Below, in pieces: positions 1 through 8,105 of a stretch of 33,987 nt of DNA. The notes beneath the pieces were generated by a model. That model did no database searches. It was not told the DNA's origin and saw only the letters and a program-made list of their open reading frames with translations. Both the position numbers and the translations under genes were made by a program. Source of the stretch: a virus. Position 1 is the stretch's first letter. The number at the start of each line of letters is the position of its first letter. The stretch spans positions 1-33,987 of IMG/VR virus record IMGVR_UViG_3300045921_000114; one strand, 5' to 3'.

Positions 1-177
1 GCCCGAATAAGGCGCGAGAATGTCTGCAATTGCGCGCACATGCAAAGCGGTATCGTAAGCAGAATCGGCAATGTCCCTTAGCTTGCCGACAGATTCAGCA
101 TCCTGCTGGCTTAGTTTTTTCTCGTAAGCCCCTACGGTTACATTCATTTCCGGCTTTCCTGCGGCCGCTTTGGAAAG
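1..177. repeat. Left copy of the terminal overlap
   Basis: This segment recurs at 33811-33987. Bases 51-177 are identical to the far end, exactly 127 bases, a common short-read assembly k-mer length. Within bases 1-50 the copies differ only at 28, 40 and 50. It is therefore most simply an assembly overlap of a circular or circularly permuted genome of about 33,810 bp. The three substitutions fall in codons of the same gene (one silent; Asn/Thr and Gln/His replacements), which suggests co-existing variants in the sample rather than sequencing noise. A true terminal repeat of the virion DNA is less likely. Confidence 0.9.
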
Positions 178-1233
178 CATGTAGTCTTGATAAGCTTTGT
201 TAGGTACGATTGCCCCTCCCTCGCCGAGGTTGAACGGTTGATTCGGGTTCGGTATGGCACCAATAAAGCTAATGCCGCCTTCCGGATCGGCGGTAAAGAC
301 TTGCCCACCAGACTCGCGGATTTTGAGCTTTTCCCTCTTAAGCTCGCGTTCTTCGTCGCGTTTTTCTTTATCCAGCGCCCGCAGTTCCGCATCGCGTTCT
401 TGTTCGCGCCTTAGAAGTTCCTCGTACCGAGCCCCGATAAGCGGGTTCTCAGAAAGGAGTTGTCCGACACTCAACCCGTTTTGACGAGCAGCAATGTTGA
501 CGCGCTGCAAGAACTCTTTTGAGGACATCTCCTGCGGAAGCTTAGGCGCGACGATGCCCGCAGCTTCCGGAGCTTCCGGAGCTACTCCAACATCCGGAAT
601 CGCAAGCGTCATGCTCTCAATAGGTACAAGGTAGTCTCGTCCGTAGAGGTTCATGACGACGCTTGGATTGGGCGCCTGTAAATGTGGCGGCAGATCTTCT
701 GGAGTCGAGCCGTCCTCGTTTAGCGGGAATGCGCCTTTCGGGATGCCTTGAGTCCGGAACAGCGGATCGCCAGTAAACGCTTGAGGAAGCTCTTTCTCCG
801 GAAGCGGCCGCACCTCCGGCATGTCGATCGCTTCGTCTTTTGGCATTGCTTGCGGCATTGTGATGCCACCCGGCTTTTGAGGCATCGTGATGCCACTCTG
901 CTCTTGCGGCATCGTGATGCCACCCGGCTGCGGGTTCGGATCGAAGATATAGCTATATGCTTTGTCGAAGCGACCGCGCAGAGCATTGGCAAGCTGCATT
1001 TGCCTTTCGTCGGCCTTGTCAATGCCGCGTGAGCCTACGTAGGCTTGCAGTATCTTCGCAATCCCTTGAAACGGGCTTGTGGGTGCGATGAATCGCCCGC
1101 TAGGCGCAGACTCTATGGGAGCCAGAGACTGCGCTTGCAGCATCTCTGCCATCTTGCGCGCGCGCTCGATGCGCGCGTTTTGGATTTGGTCTTCCGGAAG
1201 ATTGAACGATCCAGTGCGAGGGCGCAGGTCCAT
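1..1233 (-). CDS. Ejection/internal virion protein, N-terminal 411 codons (continues at 33810)
   Basis: The ATG at 1233 opens a frame that runs uninterrupted to base 1 and, once the circle is closed, on to a stop at 33349, giving about 564 aa. The product is hydrophilic, rich in Gln, Glu, Arg and Pro. Three 9-residue repeats containing GITMPQ lie at about residues 105-129, and a highly charged helical stretch (Glu/Arg/Lys-rich) lies near residues 300-345. No enzyme motif is seen. It sits between two other large virion proteins (1237-2037 and 31322-33349) in the place where podoviruses encode ejection or internal core proteins delivered with the DNA. The role is inferred from position and composition only. 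Confidence 0.75.
   Translation of the reverse strand, partial: MDLRPRTGSFNLPEDQIQNARIERARKMAEMLQAQSLAPIESAPSGRFIAPTSPFQGIAKILQAYVGSRGIDKADERQMQLANALRGRFDKAYSYIFDPNPQPGGITMPQEQSGITMPQKPGGITMPQAMPKDEAIDMPEVRPLPEKELPQAFTGDPLFRTQGIPKGAFPLNEDGSTPEDLPPHLQAPNPSVVMNLYGRDYLVPIESMTLAIPDVGVAPEAPEAAGIVAPKLPQEMSSKEFLQRVNIAARQNGLSVGQLLSENPLIGARYEELLRREQERDAELRALDKEKRDEERELKREKLKIRESGGQVFTADPEGGISFIGAIPNPNQPFNLGEGGAIVPNKAYQDYMLSKAAAGKPEMNVTVGAYEKKLSQQDAESVGKLRDIADSAYDTALHVRAIADILAPYSG
851..931. repeat. Three tandem 27-bp units inside the ejection-protein gene
   Basis: The units are 851-877, 878-904 and 905-931. Each encodes nine residues with the core GITMPQ on the minus strand. The outer units are nearly identical and the middle one differs at several bases. 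Because 27 bp is nine codons, copy number can change without breaking the frame. It is probably a flexible linker that grew by slippage. Confidence 0.9.
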
Positions 1234-1236
1234 GTT

Positions 1237-2037
1237 TTACCTCTTTGCGTAACCCAAGGCGCCGGCCGCACCGATGCCGAACAGCCCGGACATCATGTTG
1301 TTATACGTTCCCATGCGCTGGTTAAACAAGTCGCCTTGCCACTGGCCTGCGGCTTGGTTTGCCGCGAACAAGGGGGCCGCTTGTACCGGCGCGCCCTGGA
1401 AGGCTTGGAATTGCGGGAGGGTCACTTGGGAGCCAGACCGCAACGCGTTGAGTTCATTTAGCGGTTGATTGCGGATGGCAAGAGACTGTTGCATCAACTG
1501 CGGTTGCAGGTTGATGGCGTTCAGAATCGCTTGAGACTCGGCATCGTTCCGACCCATCTGGAAGTTTCTTAGAGCGTTGACGTAAGCCTCCGAGGAGCGA
1601 TCCTTGATGCCCTGGTTAGAAAGTTGTGTCTCAAGTTGGGCTTGACGCTCGTTCCAGACAGGATTGAGCCGCGCCATCTGAGCATTGAAAGCCGCATCTT
1701 GAAGCTGGTTGATGTCGTTGAACTCCATCGGGGCTCGGAAAGCATCTCCTACCCGGTACAAGCCGGCCTCAGCTACATTCCCAAGTTCTCCGATAATGCG
1801 GTTCTCCTGCTCCTGGCGAGCCTCGCCAAGAGGAGTAAGCTGATCCACAACGCGAGGAACGAGCGGGTCTCCTGTGCCCGCTGCATCGCCGTACAGAACT
1901 TGCCTGGACCCCAGGGCATTAGAAAACCAGGGATTAGAAAGCTTTGCCGTTGCAATGGCAGCTTCTTTGTTAGCAGCCCCTTGGGCCTGTGCGGCGCCTA
2001 CGTAATCAGGAGCGGGCGGTGCGGACGGTTTTCCCAT
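1237..2037 (-). CDS. Virion protein of the podovirus ejection cluster
   Basis: A protein of 266 aa with a Pro/Ala-rich start (MGKPSAPPAPDYVGAAQAQG), a long predicted helical, Gln/Asn-rich middle and a small Gly/Ala-rich hydrophobic C-terminus (about residues 245-262). The N-terminal pattern is one I recognise from uncharacterised proteins next to ejection-protein genes in many podoviruses. The ATG at 2037 follows a GGGGA ribosome-binding site. Its stop lies 3 bases before the ATG of the next ejection protein at 1233. It overlaps the end of the upstream GNAT gene by 32 bases. The C-terminal hydrophobic stretch could help a DNA-delivery conduit contact the membrane, but that is inference. Confidence 0.75.
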   Translation of the reverse strand: MGKPSAPPAPDYVGAAQAQGAANKEAAIATAKLSNPWFSNALGSRQVLYGDAAGTGDPLVPRVVDQLTPLGEARQEQENRIIGELGNVAEAGLYRVGDAFRAPMEFNDINQLQDAAFNAQMARLNPVWNERQAQLETQLSNQGIKDRSSEAYVNALRNFQMGRNDAESQAILNAINLQPQLMQQSLAIRNQPLNELNALRSGSQVTLPQFQAFQGAPVQAAPLFAANQAAGQWQGDLFNQRMGTYNNMMSGLFGIGAAGALGYAKR

Positions 2038-2437
2038 ATCGATTTTCCCCGATGAATCTGCAATCTTCCCTGCGCATGATGTAAATCAACAAGTCTCCAT
2101 CCGGGCAACCATTGGGGATCCTCGAGTGGAGATTAAAGCCTAGATGCTCGTCGAACCTCTTCGCCTTTTCGTTCGAGTCCGGAACCAGCCCTATAATGAG
2201 ATTGCATCCGAGCTGCACAAACGGGTACTCGAAACACAGGCACAGGAACTCGCGGGTAATCCTGCCTGTGATGGCAACGTGCATGTAGATAGATGCGCCG
2301 TTGCAGTAGTCGTACAAGACTCCGGCAACTAGTTTCCCGTCACGCTCTAGCCCGATGCATTGCGAGCCAGTACGGTATTCCCCGCCGCCGTGCTCTTTTA
2401 TCCATAGTCCCACACGGTCATTGTCAAGGACAATCAC
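2006..2437 (-). CDS. GNAT-like acetyltransferase-fold protein of the virion cluster
   Basis: A protein of 143 aa with the strand-helix order of small GNAT proteins: substrate-side strands (CIGLERDGKLVAGVLYDY), a helix after ITGRITREFL, then a final motif near NEKAKRFDEHLGFNLHSRIP, like the 'A..LYE.LGF' end of GNATs. The classical Q/RxxGxG/A acetyl-CoA loop is replaced by a non-canonical segment, so catalysis is doubtful. Proteins of this type are common in podovirus morphogenesis clusters, with unproven function. The start is GTG 2437, overlapping the tail gene stop as GTGA, a sign of translational coupling. Acetyltransferase activity should be taken as unproven. Confidence 0.65.
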   Translation of the reverse strand: MIVLDNDRVGLWIKEHGGGEYRTGSQCIGLERDGKLVAGVLYDYCNGASIYMHVAITGRITREFLCLCFEYPFVQLGCNLIIGLVPDSNEKAKRFDEHLGFNLHSRIPNGCPDGDLLIYIMRREDCRFIGENRYGKTVRTARS

Positions 2438-3987
2438 AGCACGCCGCCGCGCTCGTACACGAAATCAGTAGATGCCCAAGCAAGATCGAAATTTTTCCCA
2501 TCGTATTTCATTCTCAACGCAGCGCAGAACCCTACCCCTCGAACACCTTGCCACAATGCTTGCAGGTCTCCACCTCCACCCCAGGCATCTGCATCCCATA
2601 TTGCAGTGTCCCAAACGCCACCAGAAGGCGCGACTGCGCTGATTGTGCTTGCAGGTTCCGCGTCACGGAAATCAAAATTAAGCCCTAGGGACAAAGGCGG
2701 GAGTCCGTTAGACGTGATAAGCGGGCGAATCAGTTTGAAGTGCTTTTGAGCTTTTGCGCCGAAGTAGTTAAATGCGGTCTTTGCATCCGCAGTGATGTTA
2801 ACGCCACTGTCTGCGTTGCCATACCACGCACGAACTACCTTGCCATTAGTGCCGAAATAAAGCACGTTGTTGTGTAGCTCGAAACACGCCGCATTCCACC
2901 CGTTGAACTCTGCCCATGCCCGAGTGATGGTATTCATAACGTATTGAACGGACGTATTACCAGACGTGGGCACGTTCAACAAAAGCATATTCTGGTCTGG
3001 GTATAGCGCAAGCTGCCAACCAAAGTTGGACGCATAGTCCCGGACGGATGCCGTGATCGCAGAACGGATTTTGTCCGTTGCCGCCACGGAGGGGTCAGTG
3101 CCTGCGGTCTGTAGTGCCCTAGACATGGGAAGGACGCCGTCCCGGCAGATCACCATCAGATCGCCGGCATATTTCATCAGACACCGCCGGCCGACCGGTT
3201 GACTGATCTCCCACCGCCCGACGAGCGCCCAAGTGTTTGCGCTCGCCGGGTCTGTGCCACGGTACACCAGCACCTCGCCCTCGCTGGTGACAAATACTTG
3301 GTAGTCGTCTACTCCGTCTCCGCCGTCGATAGTCCACGTGCCCCCGGCCATCAAATAGCCGCCACGCCGGCAAACTGTAGACAAGTCAAACGATGCCGCA
3401 GCACCGCCTAAAGCATCCACAGGCAGATACCAAGCCTTTAGGGTGAATCGCTCCACGAACCATATCCGGTTTTTATGCACCCAGATATGCACGAGGTTCG
3501 TCGTTGTGACTCCTGTAATCGCAGGAGTTGAAACCGCGTCAACCTCCGTCCACGTCGTGCCGTCATAGAGCCGGGGCTTGTCCGCACCGTTGACAAGATA
3601 CAGAAACGATCCGCCGGCGGTCGTGACGTTGATATACTGCCAGCGGTTGCTAGTAATCGTTCCGGCAGTCTCTGCGGCCCCTACAGTGCCTGAGAATGTG
3701 ACGTTGTAGATCTGGTTATTGGCGCAGGCAAACAACCTTTGCGTGCCGCTAGGCGTGTTGTAGGACATAAGCGTTTCAACCTTGCCCGTCATGCCTGTAG
3801 CCCAATCGCTAGAGCCCGCCCTTACCACAACATCCATAGGGCGTGGCCACCAGTTGCGCAAATAAACCGCATCCGTCGGCCGCATGTCTGCAATCGAATC
3901 CCTGGCGTTCCAACCCCCGATAGGCGCCGGAACGGTCTCAACCCTCGAGACGGCCTGCCTTTTGGGCTTAGGAGTGCGCACCAGCAT
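2434..3987 (-). CDS. Tail nozzle (tubular protein B-like) candidate
   Basis: A protein of 517 aa, almost entirely beta-rich, with many short strands separated by Gly/Asp turns (for example YLVNGADKPRLYDGTTWTEV and VLYFGTNGKVVRAWYGN), suggesting a propeller-like body. The N-terminal segment GGWNARDSIADMRPTDAVYLRNWWPR is typical of podovirus tail-tube and nozzle proteins that follow the adaptor gene. Start ATG 3987 overlaps the adaptor stop (TAATG), so the two are probably translated together. In the virion it would cap the portal-adaptor channel at the tail tip. A T7 gp12-type or P22 gp10-type role rests on gene order and fold impression, not on a search. Confidence 0.7.
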   Translation of the reverse strand: MLVRTPKPKRQAVSRVETVPAPIGGWNARDSIADMRPTDAVYLRNWWPRPMDVVVRAGSSDWATGMTGKVETLMSYNTPSGTQRLFACANNQIYNVTFSGTVGAAETAGTITSNRWQYINVTTAGGSFLYLVNGADKPRLYDGTTWTEVDAVSTPAITGVTTTNLVHIWVHKNRIWFVERFTLKAWYLPVDALGGAAASFDLSTVCRRGGYLMAGGTWTIDGGDGVDDYQVFVTSEGEVLVYRGTDPASANTWALVGRWEISQPVGRRCLMKYAGDLMVICRDGVLPMSRALQTAGTDPSVAATDKIRSAITASVRDYASNFGWQLALYPDQNMLLLNVPTSGNTSVQYVMNTITRAWAEFNGWNAACFELHNNVLYFGTNGKVVRAWYGNADSGVNITADAKTAFNYFGAKAQKHFKLIRPLITSNGLPPLSLGLNFDFRDAEPASTISAVAPSGGVWDTAIWDADAWGGGGDLQALWQGVRGVGFCAALRMKYDGKNFDLAWASTDFVYERGGVL

Positions 3988-4685
3988 TACCAGTTACCAT
4001 CCGGGACGTTGAACATATTGACCAACGGCGACACGTGGCTAGGCGCAAGGTTGAGCGTAGGTGCGCCTTGGTCGGCAGATTTCAGCCGCTCTAGTTGTTC
4101 TACGAATTCTTGTTGTGCAATGGAACTATCTAGACCCTTAGCGGCAAGATACTTCGCCTTTACGCCCGTCACCGCAAGGCGATCGTCGTAAACGATGGTA
4201 TCTAGGTCATTCGAAAAGCGCTTTTTGTACGTCACGCCATCCGGATCGAGAATCCAAGCGTTGGAGACGTACTCGAACGAGACATTAGAGCCTGTTACAT
4301 TCGTCGGGTAGATCTGCACCTTGTTCCCAAACAGCCGGAAACGGAAGCGTGGGACTGCCGCAATGTTCTGGCCTGTGAGCCATGCCCAATTCTGGGAAGT
4401 CTCTGGACCAATACCCGGCCACCTCGAGGTGGTATCCCAAGCGGTATCGTTTACCAGTCTGGCAAAGTCAGACGGCAGGGGATAGTCAACTGCTCCAGTC
4501 GTAACGATGGTATGCAGTTTTTTGAGCTTGCGCCATTCGTAATCAAGCATCAGTTCGTGACCGAGTGCTTGCAAAAGCGCTTGGATTTGCCGCACGTCCT
4601 GATCCTGCGAAGAAAACACAAGGCCGGGACGGTTGAGTGCTAGCTCGTCGCAAACGTCTTGCACGATCTGGAGCAGTGTTGCCAT
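3987..4685 (-). CDS. Head-tail adaptor (tubular protein A-like)
   Basis: A protein of 232 aa. The N-terminal helical half starts MATLLQIVQDVCDELALNRP and contains a QDVRQIQALLQALGHELM helix and the WRKLKK segment. It is followed by YPLPSDFARLVNDTAWD and a beta-rich FRLFGNKVQIYP region. This layout is characteristic of the podovirus adaptor or gatekeeper family that binds the portal. It lies directly before the nozzle gene, as expected for a portal-adaptor-nozzle stack. ATG 4685 lies immediately next to the stop of the preceding gene at 4686. Confidence 0.75.
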   Translation of the reverse strand: MATLLQIVQDVCDELALNRPGLVFSSQDQDVRQIQALLQALGHELMLDYEWRKLKKLHTIVTTGAVDYPLPSDFARLVNDTAWDTTSRWPGIGPETSQNWAWLTGQNIAAVPRFRFRLFGNKVQIYPTNVTGSNVSFEYVSNAWILDPDGVTYKKRFSNDLDTIVYDDRLAVTGVKAKYLAAKGLDSSIAQQEFVEQLERLKSADQGAPTLNLAPSHVSPLVNMFNVPDGNW

Positions 4686-5258
4686 TTAGGCGGCTTCCTC
4701 TTTCCTCGGCCTTCCGGGGCCGCGTTTCTCTTGGGCGATGCCCTCGAGCTGCTTTTTAAGGGCTTCGATCTCTGCTTTTTGCCGTTCCAGTTCTGCGGCC
4801 TGTTGTTGCACTAGGGCTCCGTCATTAGCCGAGGCTAGCCATGCCTGCGCCTTCGCGCGCAGCCCAAAGCCGCCCATGCCGATTTTCTGAAGCTGGGTAT
4901 CCGAAGCGTTGGCCAATTGCTCCACGGTGTGAAAACCCATGGCCTTCAGTTCCTGGGCTTGGCTAGCGCCAATGCTTGCCCATTCCTGCACCGGAGTGCC
5001 TTCTACGCTTTGTTGTTCTTGTGCCTGGAAAGCTAGCCACTGACGCGGGAATCGAGCTTTGTCCTGCTCCCACATGGGACGCTCGACAATGTTTAGCGAG
5101 TCGCCGGGAGCTTGTATCCGAATGTATACACAGTCCTTGTAGATCGGCCGGCCTTGCTTTTCGCTTTCGAACGTTTGTTCTTGCGGCCGAGTGAAAAACT
5201 GCACGAACAGAGTTTGGTCCGCTTGTTGAGTGAGCGGGTCGTTGATGATGTTATCCAT
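4686..5258 (-). CDS. Minor virion protein with helix-hairpin-helix-like segment, coiled coil and AT-hook-like tail
   Basis: A protein of 190 aa from ATG 5258. An upstream in-frame start is possible but would read through the terminator hairpin, so I reject it. Residues 1-90 contain a compact beta region (YKDCVYIRIQAPGDSLNIVE) of unknown function. Residues about 105-150 look like a helix-hairpin-helix unit (ASQAQELKAMGFHTVEQLAN then QKIGMGGFGLRAKAQAWL). Residues 150-178 form a Gln/Glu/Lys coiled coil, and the C-terminus RGPGRPRKEE resembles an AT-hook. Together these suggest contact with packaged DNA. The gene sits between capsid cement and tail adaptor, beyond a strong terminator, so its expression should be lower than that of the capsid genes. 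Confidence 0.75.
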   Translation of the reverse strand: MDNIINDPLTQQADQTLFVQFFTRPQEQTFESEKQGRPIYKDCVYIRIQAPGDSLNIVERPMWEQDKARFPRQWLAFQAQEQQSVEGTPVQEWASIGASQAQELKAMGFHTVEQLANASDTQLQKIGMGGFGLRAKAQAWLASANDGALVQQQAAELERQKAEIEALKKQLEGIAQEKRGPGRPRKEEAA

Positions 5259-5281
5259 GTACACCCTTTGAGAGAGTATAG

Positions 5282-5305
5282 AAAAAGGGGGGGCCGAAGC
5301 CCCCC
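5282..5305 (-). terminator. Intrinsic terminator with UUCG tetraloop behind the capsid genes
   Basis: On the minus strand the RNA would form GGGGGGC-UUCG-GCCCCCC followed by C and UUUUU. The stem is seven G:C pairs with the exceptionally stable UUCG loop. It lies 6 bases after the cement-protein gene and 23 bases before the next start codon, so it would limit transcription of tail genes relative to capsid genes unless polymerase is modified to ignore terminators. T7 places its single strong terminator in the same place, behind the capsid gene. Confidence 0.9.
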
Positions 5306-5311
5306 TGTGTG

Positions 5312-5800
5312 TTACAGCGTCACAGAAATGAACGGCCAAGACATCCAGCCAGCCGCGTTGCCTGCCGCGCCGCCCTGTGTGACATCCAGCGCCATGCTGG
5401 CAATTTGCCTAGAACCGGCGGTGCCGGCGGCGTCCAACTGACCGGCCGTGGTAGTCGTGTTGAGGCGAGTGTAAGCAGCCGTAGAAGCGGCAACGCGAAT
5501 CGTGCCAGCGCCATACACCTGCACCCAGCCGCAGCTATTAGCCGGAATTGCAGCACGCGCAACACCAACAGACTTGCTGAAACCCGTTCCCGGCGCAGCC
5601 GCAGACGTGGTCACCATGTCAGCAACGAACGAGGACCCATCGATAACGGCGACGTATCCGTCACCTGTGATGCCGCCAGTACCTGCGCGGACGTACATAT
5701 AGACCTTCGTCCCCTCGCTCGTAGAGTTCGCACCAAGCGAACCCAAAAGATGCTTAGGATTCGAGTCAACATCAGTGGGATCGATACCAGTGATATACAT
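5312..5800 (-). CDS. Capsid cement/decoration protein candidate
   Basis: A protein of 162 aa, rich in Gly, Ala, Thr and Ser with predicted beta structure and almost no charged residues in its second half, as in capsid-stabilising proteins. It follows the major capsid gene by 12 bases and has one of the strongest ribosome-binding sites of the operon (AAGGAG, 8 bases before ATG 5800), consistent with a product needed in many copies. BPP-1-like phages encode a cement protein beside the capsid gene. The assignment rests on position, composition and expression signals. Confidence 0.75.
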   Translation of the reverse strand: MYITGIDPTDVDSNPKHLLGSLGANSTSEGTKVYMYVRAGTGGITGDGYVAVIDGSSFVADMVTTSAAAPGTGFSKSVGVARAAIPANSCGWVQVYGAGTIRVAASTAAYTRLNTTTTAGQLDAAGTAGSRQIASMALDVTQGGAAGNAAGWMSWPFISVTL

Positions 5801-5812
5801 ATCTTTAACTCC

Positions 5813-6811
5813 TTAGGTGTTATCCATCCGCACTTGCAGGCGCGGGCTGGAGCACGTTACGTTGCCGGCCCAGCCGATAAGCTTGACCACGGCATCCTGG
5901 TTGATGGATTGACGCTCGCCGCCAATCGGGACGAAGTTACGCTCACGGTGCGGGCGCAGGAACAGGTACTTGGTGTTAATCAGGAACGCCGTAGTGCTCG
6001 GCGCATTGCCAGAAACGCCACCGTCGAGCACGACATCCGCAGCAACGCCGCCGCCGTAATACTTCAGCGAGGCAAAGCCGAGGGCGCCGTTACGCTCATC
6101 CGTCACGCGTTGGATAGCTTGCATGCTGGAGACAAAAAAGCTCCACATGACGTTATCCATGACGATCAGGTCAGGCGAATCTGCATTGCGCACCGCCAGC
6201 GCCGTTGAGCGGTTCAGGTAATTCTGGATGTTCGTAGCCGAGACCGCCGCACCGCCGTTAGTGGTGCACTTGAACAGTTGCGATCTCCAGAAAGACCACG
6301 TCGCGCGGTTGATGCCGCCATACGTCCCGGTCGAAGGGTCAGCAGGCACGGCAATGCCCAGGCCATCCAGGTTCTTGCCGCCGTTGCCGGTGCCGTCACC
6401 ATAAATGTCCGTAGAGATGCGGTTGAGAAGTTGCCCTTCCGCGACCTTGAGCCGCCCCTCCATCAGGTCGATGATGGCTTCCCGAGAGTTGTTTTGCAGC
6501 ATCTCGAGACCAGACATCGTGACTGCCGAGGCGTATTGCTTGATGTTGAACTGTGCAGCCGAGATCGGGGAATTCGGCATGACGTTGATCACCTCGTAAC
6601 CGGAGTACGAGTTGACATTAGACGTCGTCGAATCGTGGTACATGATCTCCTCGAGGATCACCGACCCCCCCGAGAAAGGCCGCACGTTGCCACGCTGCCT
6701 GAGACGCGCCAGGAGCGCATTGTTGTTGGTCAAATTATCTGCGAGTTCTCCACTGCGAGACTCAATAGTCGTCGCAAGGATATCGCTATACGAGCTGTTA
6801 GCGAATGCCAT
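5813..6811 (-). CDS. Major capsid protein (HK97-fold type)
   Basis: A protein of 332 aa. Recognisable features are the N-terminal helix MAFANSSYSDILATTIESRSGELADNL (no long scaffold-like arm), a region around SGGSVILEEIMYHDS resembling the E-loop area, the helix GLEMLQNNSREAIIDLMEGRLKVAEGQLLNRIS that corresponds to the long spine helix, and the C-terminal FLINTKYLFLRPHRERNF segment common in podovirus capsid proteins of about this length. A separate scaffold gene lies immediately upstream and a cement gene downstream. ATG 6811 follows an AAGGATAAAAC leader. The name is well supported; detailed sub-family (BPP-1 type) is my impression. Confidence 0.9.
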   Translation of the reverse strand: MAFANSSYSDILATTIESRSGELADNLTNNNALLARLRQRGNVRPFSGGSVILEEIMYHDSTTSNVNSYSGYEVINVMPNSPISAAQFNIKQYASAVTMSGLEMLQNNSREAIIDLMEGRLKVAEGQLLNRISTDIYGDGTGNGGKNLDGLGIAVPADPSTGTYGGINRATWSFWRSQLFKCTTNGGAAVSATNIQNYLNRSTALAVRNADSPDLIVMDNVMWSFFVSSMQAIQRVTDERNGALGFASLKYYGGGVAADVVLDGGVSGNAPSTTAFLINTKYLFLRPHRERNFVPIGGERQSINQDAVVKLIGWAGNVTCSSPRLQVRMDNT

Positions 6812-6821
6812 GTTTTATCCT

Positions 6822-7784
6822 TTATCTAAAGCGGTTAAACGCTTCTTCAAGCGCTCCGCGAATGTCTTTAGCGGAGCCAGTTGTGCTTGTCACCGGACTG
6901 CCGCGCACTTGTACTGCGGCCGCCCGCGCTTGATTAGCTGCGGCTGCGGCTTCTTGTTTCCGACGTTGCTCTTCCGCTTGGCGTTGTGATTCTTGCCAGC
7001 GCTGGAACGTCTCGTCGTTCAGCCGAATAGCCTTTTGATAGGCATCCTCTAGCGTTGTTGCTTTGCCGCTTTGAAGCAGCAATGCCATGTCTTCGCGTAC
7101 CGTTTCAAAATCCTCGTGCTGTTGAGCGAAGCGAGAAATTTCGTCCAGATACGCTGCGTCTTGCGATCGCTCCCACTGAGCGGCTTGCGCCTTAAGCCTC
7201 GCAATCTCCTGTTGGAGGTACGAGACCGTCGGGTCCATTTGAGGCGGACTCCGTACGTCATCGAGACTCACGCCGTACTGTTGCGCAAGCTGAGCAAATA
7301 GCTGCGCCTTCGTGGCGGGGTCAGAGGTTCTGAGCCGGTAATCGGCATTTAGGAGAGCTTGGAATGCCTGCACCGGCGTCACTCCAAGCTGCTGCATGAT
7401 CGGTTCGTAAGGCTTGGCAACCCGTTCGTACTCGTCGGCAATCTTCGCCCTCTGGGAGTACGAAACGATCCCGCGTTCTGCTTCTTCTTCGCGCTGCTTG
7501 ATGTACTTGCGGACTTCCGGATCAAGCCTGGAGTAGTGCTCGCGGTATTCCTTGCGCCAGGACTTGGGCGCTTCGTCTACTTCCGGCGCTTCCTGCTTTG
7601 GAGCTTCCTGCTTGGAAGCCTGCTGCTCTGCCTTGGGCGCAAAGCGGCCTAGATCATCTCTACTGCGTGCTTCAGGCTCCTGTTGCGCAGTTTCCCGCGC
7701 TTGCTCCGCTACGGTCTCTTGTACAGGTTCTGCTTGCTCGTGCTGCTCAAAAGCGGCCTTGAGGGCTTCGCTAATTTCAGGCAT
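6822..7784 (-). CDS. Capsid scaffold protein
   Basis: A protein of 320 aa, strongly acidic and Gln/Glu/Ala-rich. The N-terminus is disordered with repeated KQEAP (residues about 55-70), the middle is helical, a KQREEEAERG coiled segment is followed by a YEPIMQQLGVTPVQAFQALLNAD module, and the C-terminus is basic (RGALEEAFNRFR). This is the standard composition of podovirus scaffold proteins, whose basic C-terminal helix contacts the capsid shell. It is encoded just before the major capsid gene. No protease signature is visible. It should be present in procapsids and lost on DNA packaging. Confidence 0.85.
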   Translation of the reverse strand: MPEISEALKAAFEQHEQAEPVQETVAEQARETAQQEPEARSRDDLGRFAPKAEQQASKQEAPKQEAPEVDEAPKSWRKEYREHYSRLDPEVRKYIKQREEEAERGIVSYSQRAKIADEYERVAKPYEPIMQQLGVTPVQAFQALLNADYRLRTSDPATKAQLFAQLAQQYGVSLDDVRSPPQMDPTVSYLQQEIARLKAQAAQWERSQDAAYLDEISRFAQQHEDFETVREDMALLLQSGKATTLEDAYQKAIRLNDETFQRWQESQRQAEEQRRKQEAAAAANQARAAAVQVRGSPVTSTTGSAKDIRGALEEAFNRFR

Positions 7785-7817
7785 GTGGCACCAATCTAGT
7801 TGCGCTCTACTTGGGGC

Positions 7818-8105
7818 TTAGAGCATTCCCTTTCGCGCCAGCGTTTCACGCAAAGCGCGTTTCCAATCTACCTTTGGTTCGGTCTTGTAGGGCTTCATCG
7901 CCTCGTTTCCGACCTCGACAAGCCCATGTGCTTTCAGATGTTCTCTGTGCTGTCGCCGACCCATGATCTGTTCCCCCGTGACCATGGATTGATAAGGGGC
8001 AATATCCGGAATGATGTTGTGCGCAGCAGTGGCAGGGCGCTGCGGAACGTAATCGGGAGCGACTTCCACTAGATCAAGTCCGATTTGCACGAAACGTTTT
8101 CTCAT
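7818..8105 (-). CDS. Small conserved-type phage protein, function unknown
   Basis: A protein of 95 aa with a beta-like N-terminus (MRKRFVQIGLDLVEVAPDYVP), a middle mentioning MGRRQHREHLKAHGLVEVGNE and a basic C-terminal helix DWKRALRETLARKG. Proteins with this 'HREHLKxHGxxEVG' segment occur beside scaffold genes in many podoviruses, but no function is known to me. Start ATG 8105 overlaps the LamG gene stop as ATGA. It may assist capsid assembly by position. Confidence 0.7.
   Translation of the reverse strand: MRKRFVQIGLDLVEVAPDYVPQRPATAAHNIIPDIAPYQSMVTGEQIMGRRQHREHLKAHGLVEVGNEAMKPYKTEPKVDWKRALRETLARKGML

Noticed and set aside
5309-6208. Plus-strand frame of 299 codons
   Set aside because: Antisense to the cement and capsid genes; Arg-rich nonsense without ribosome-binding site.
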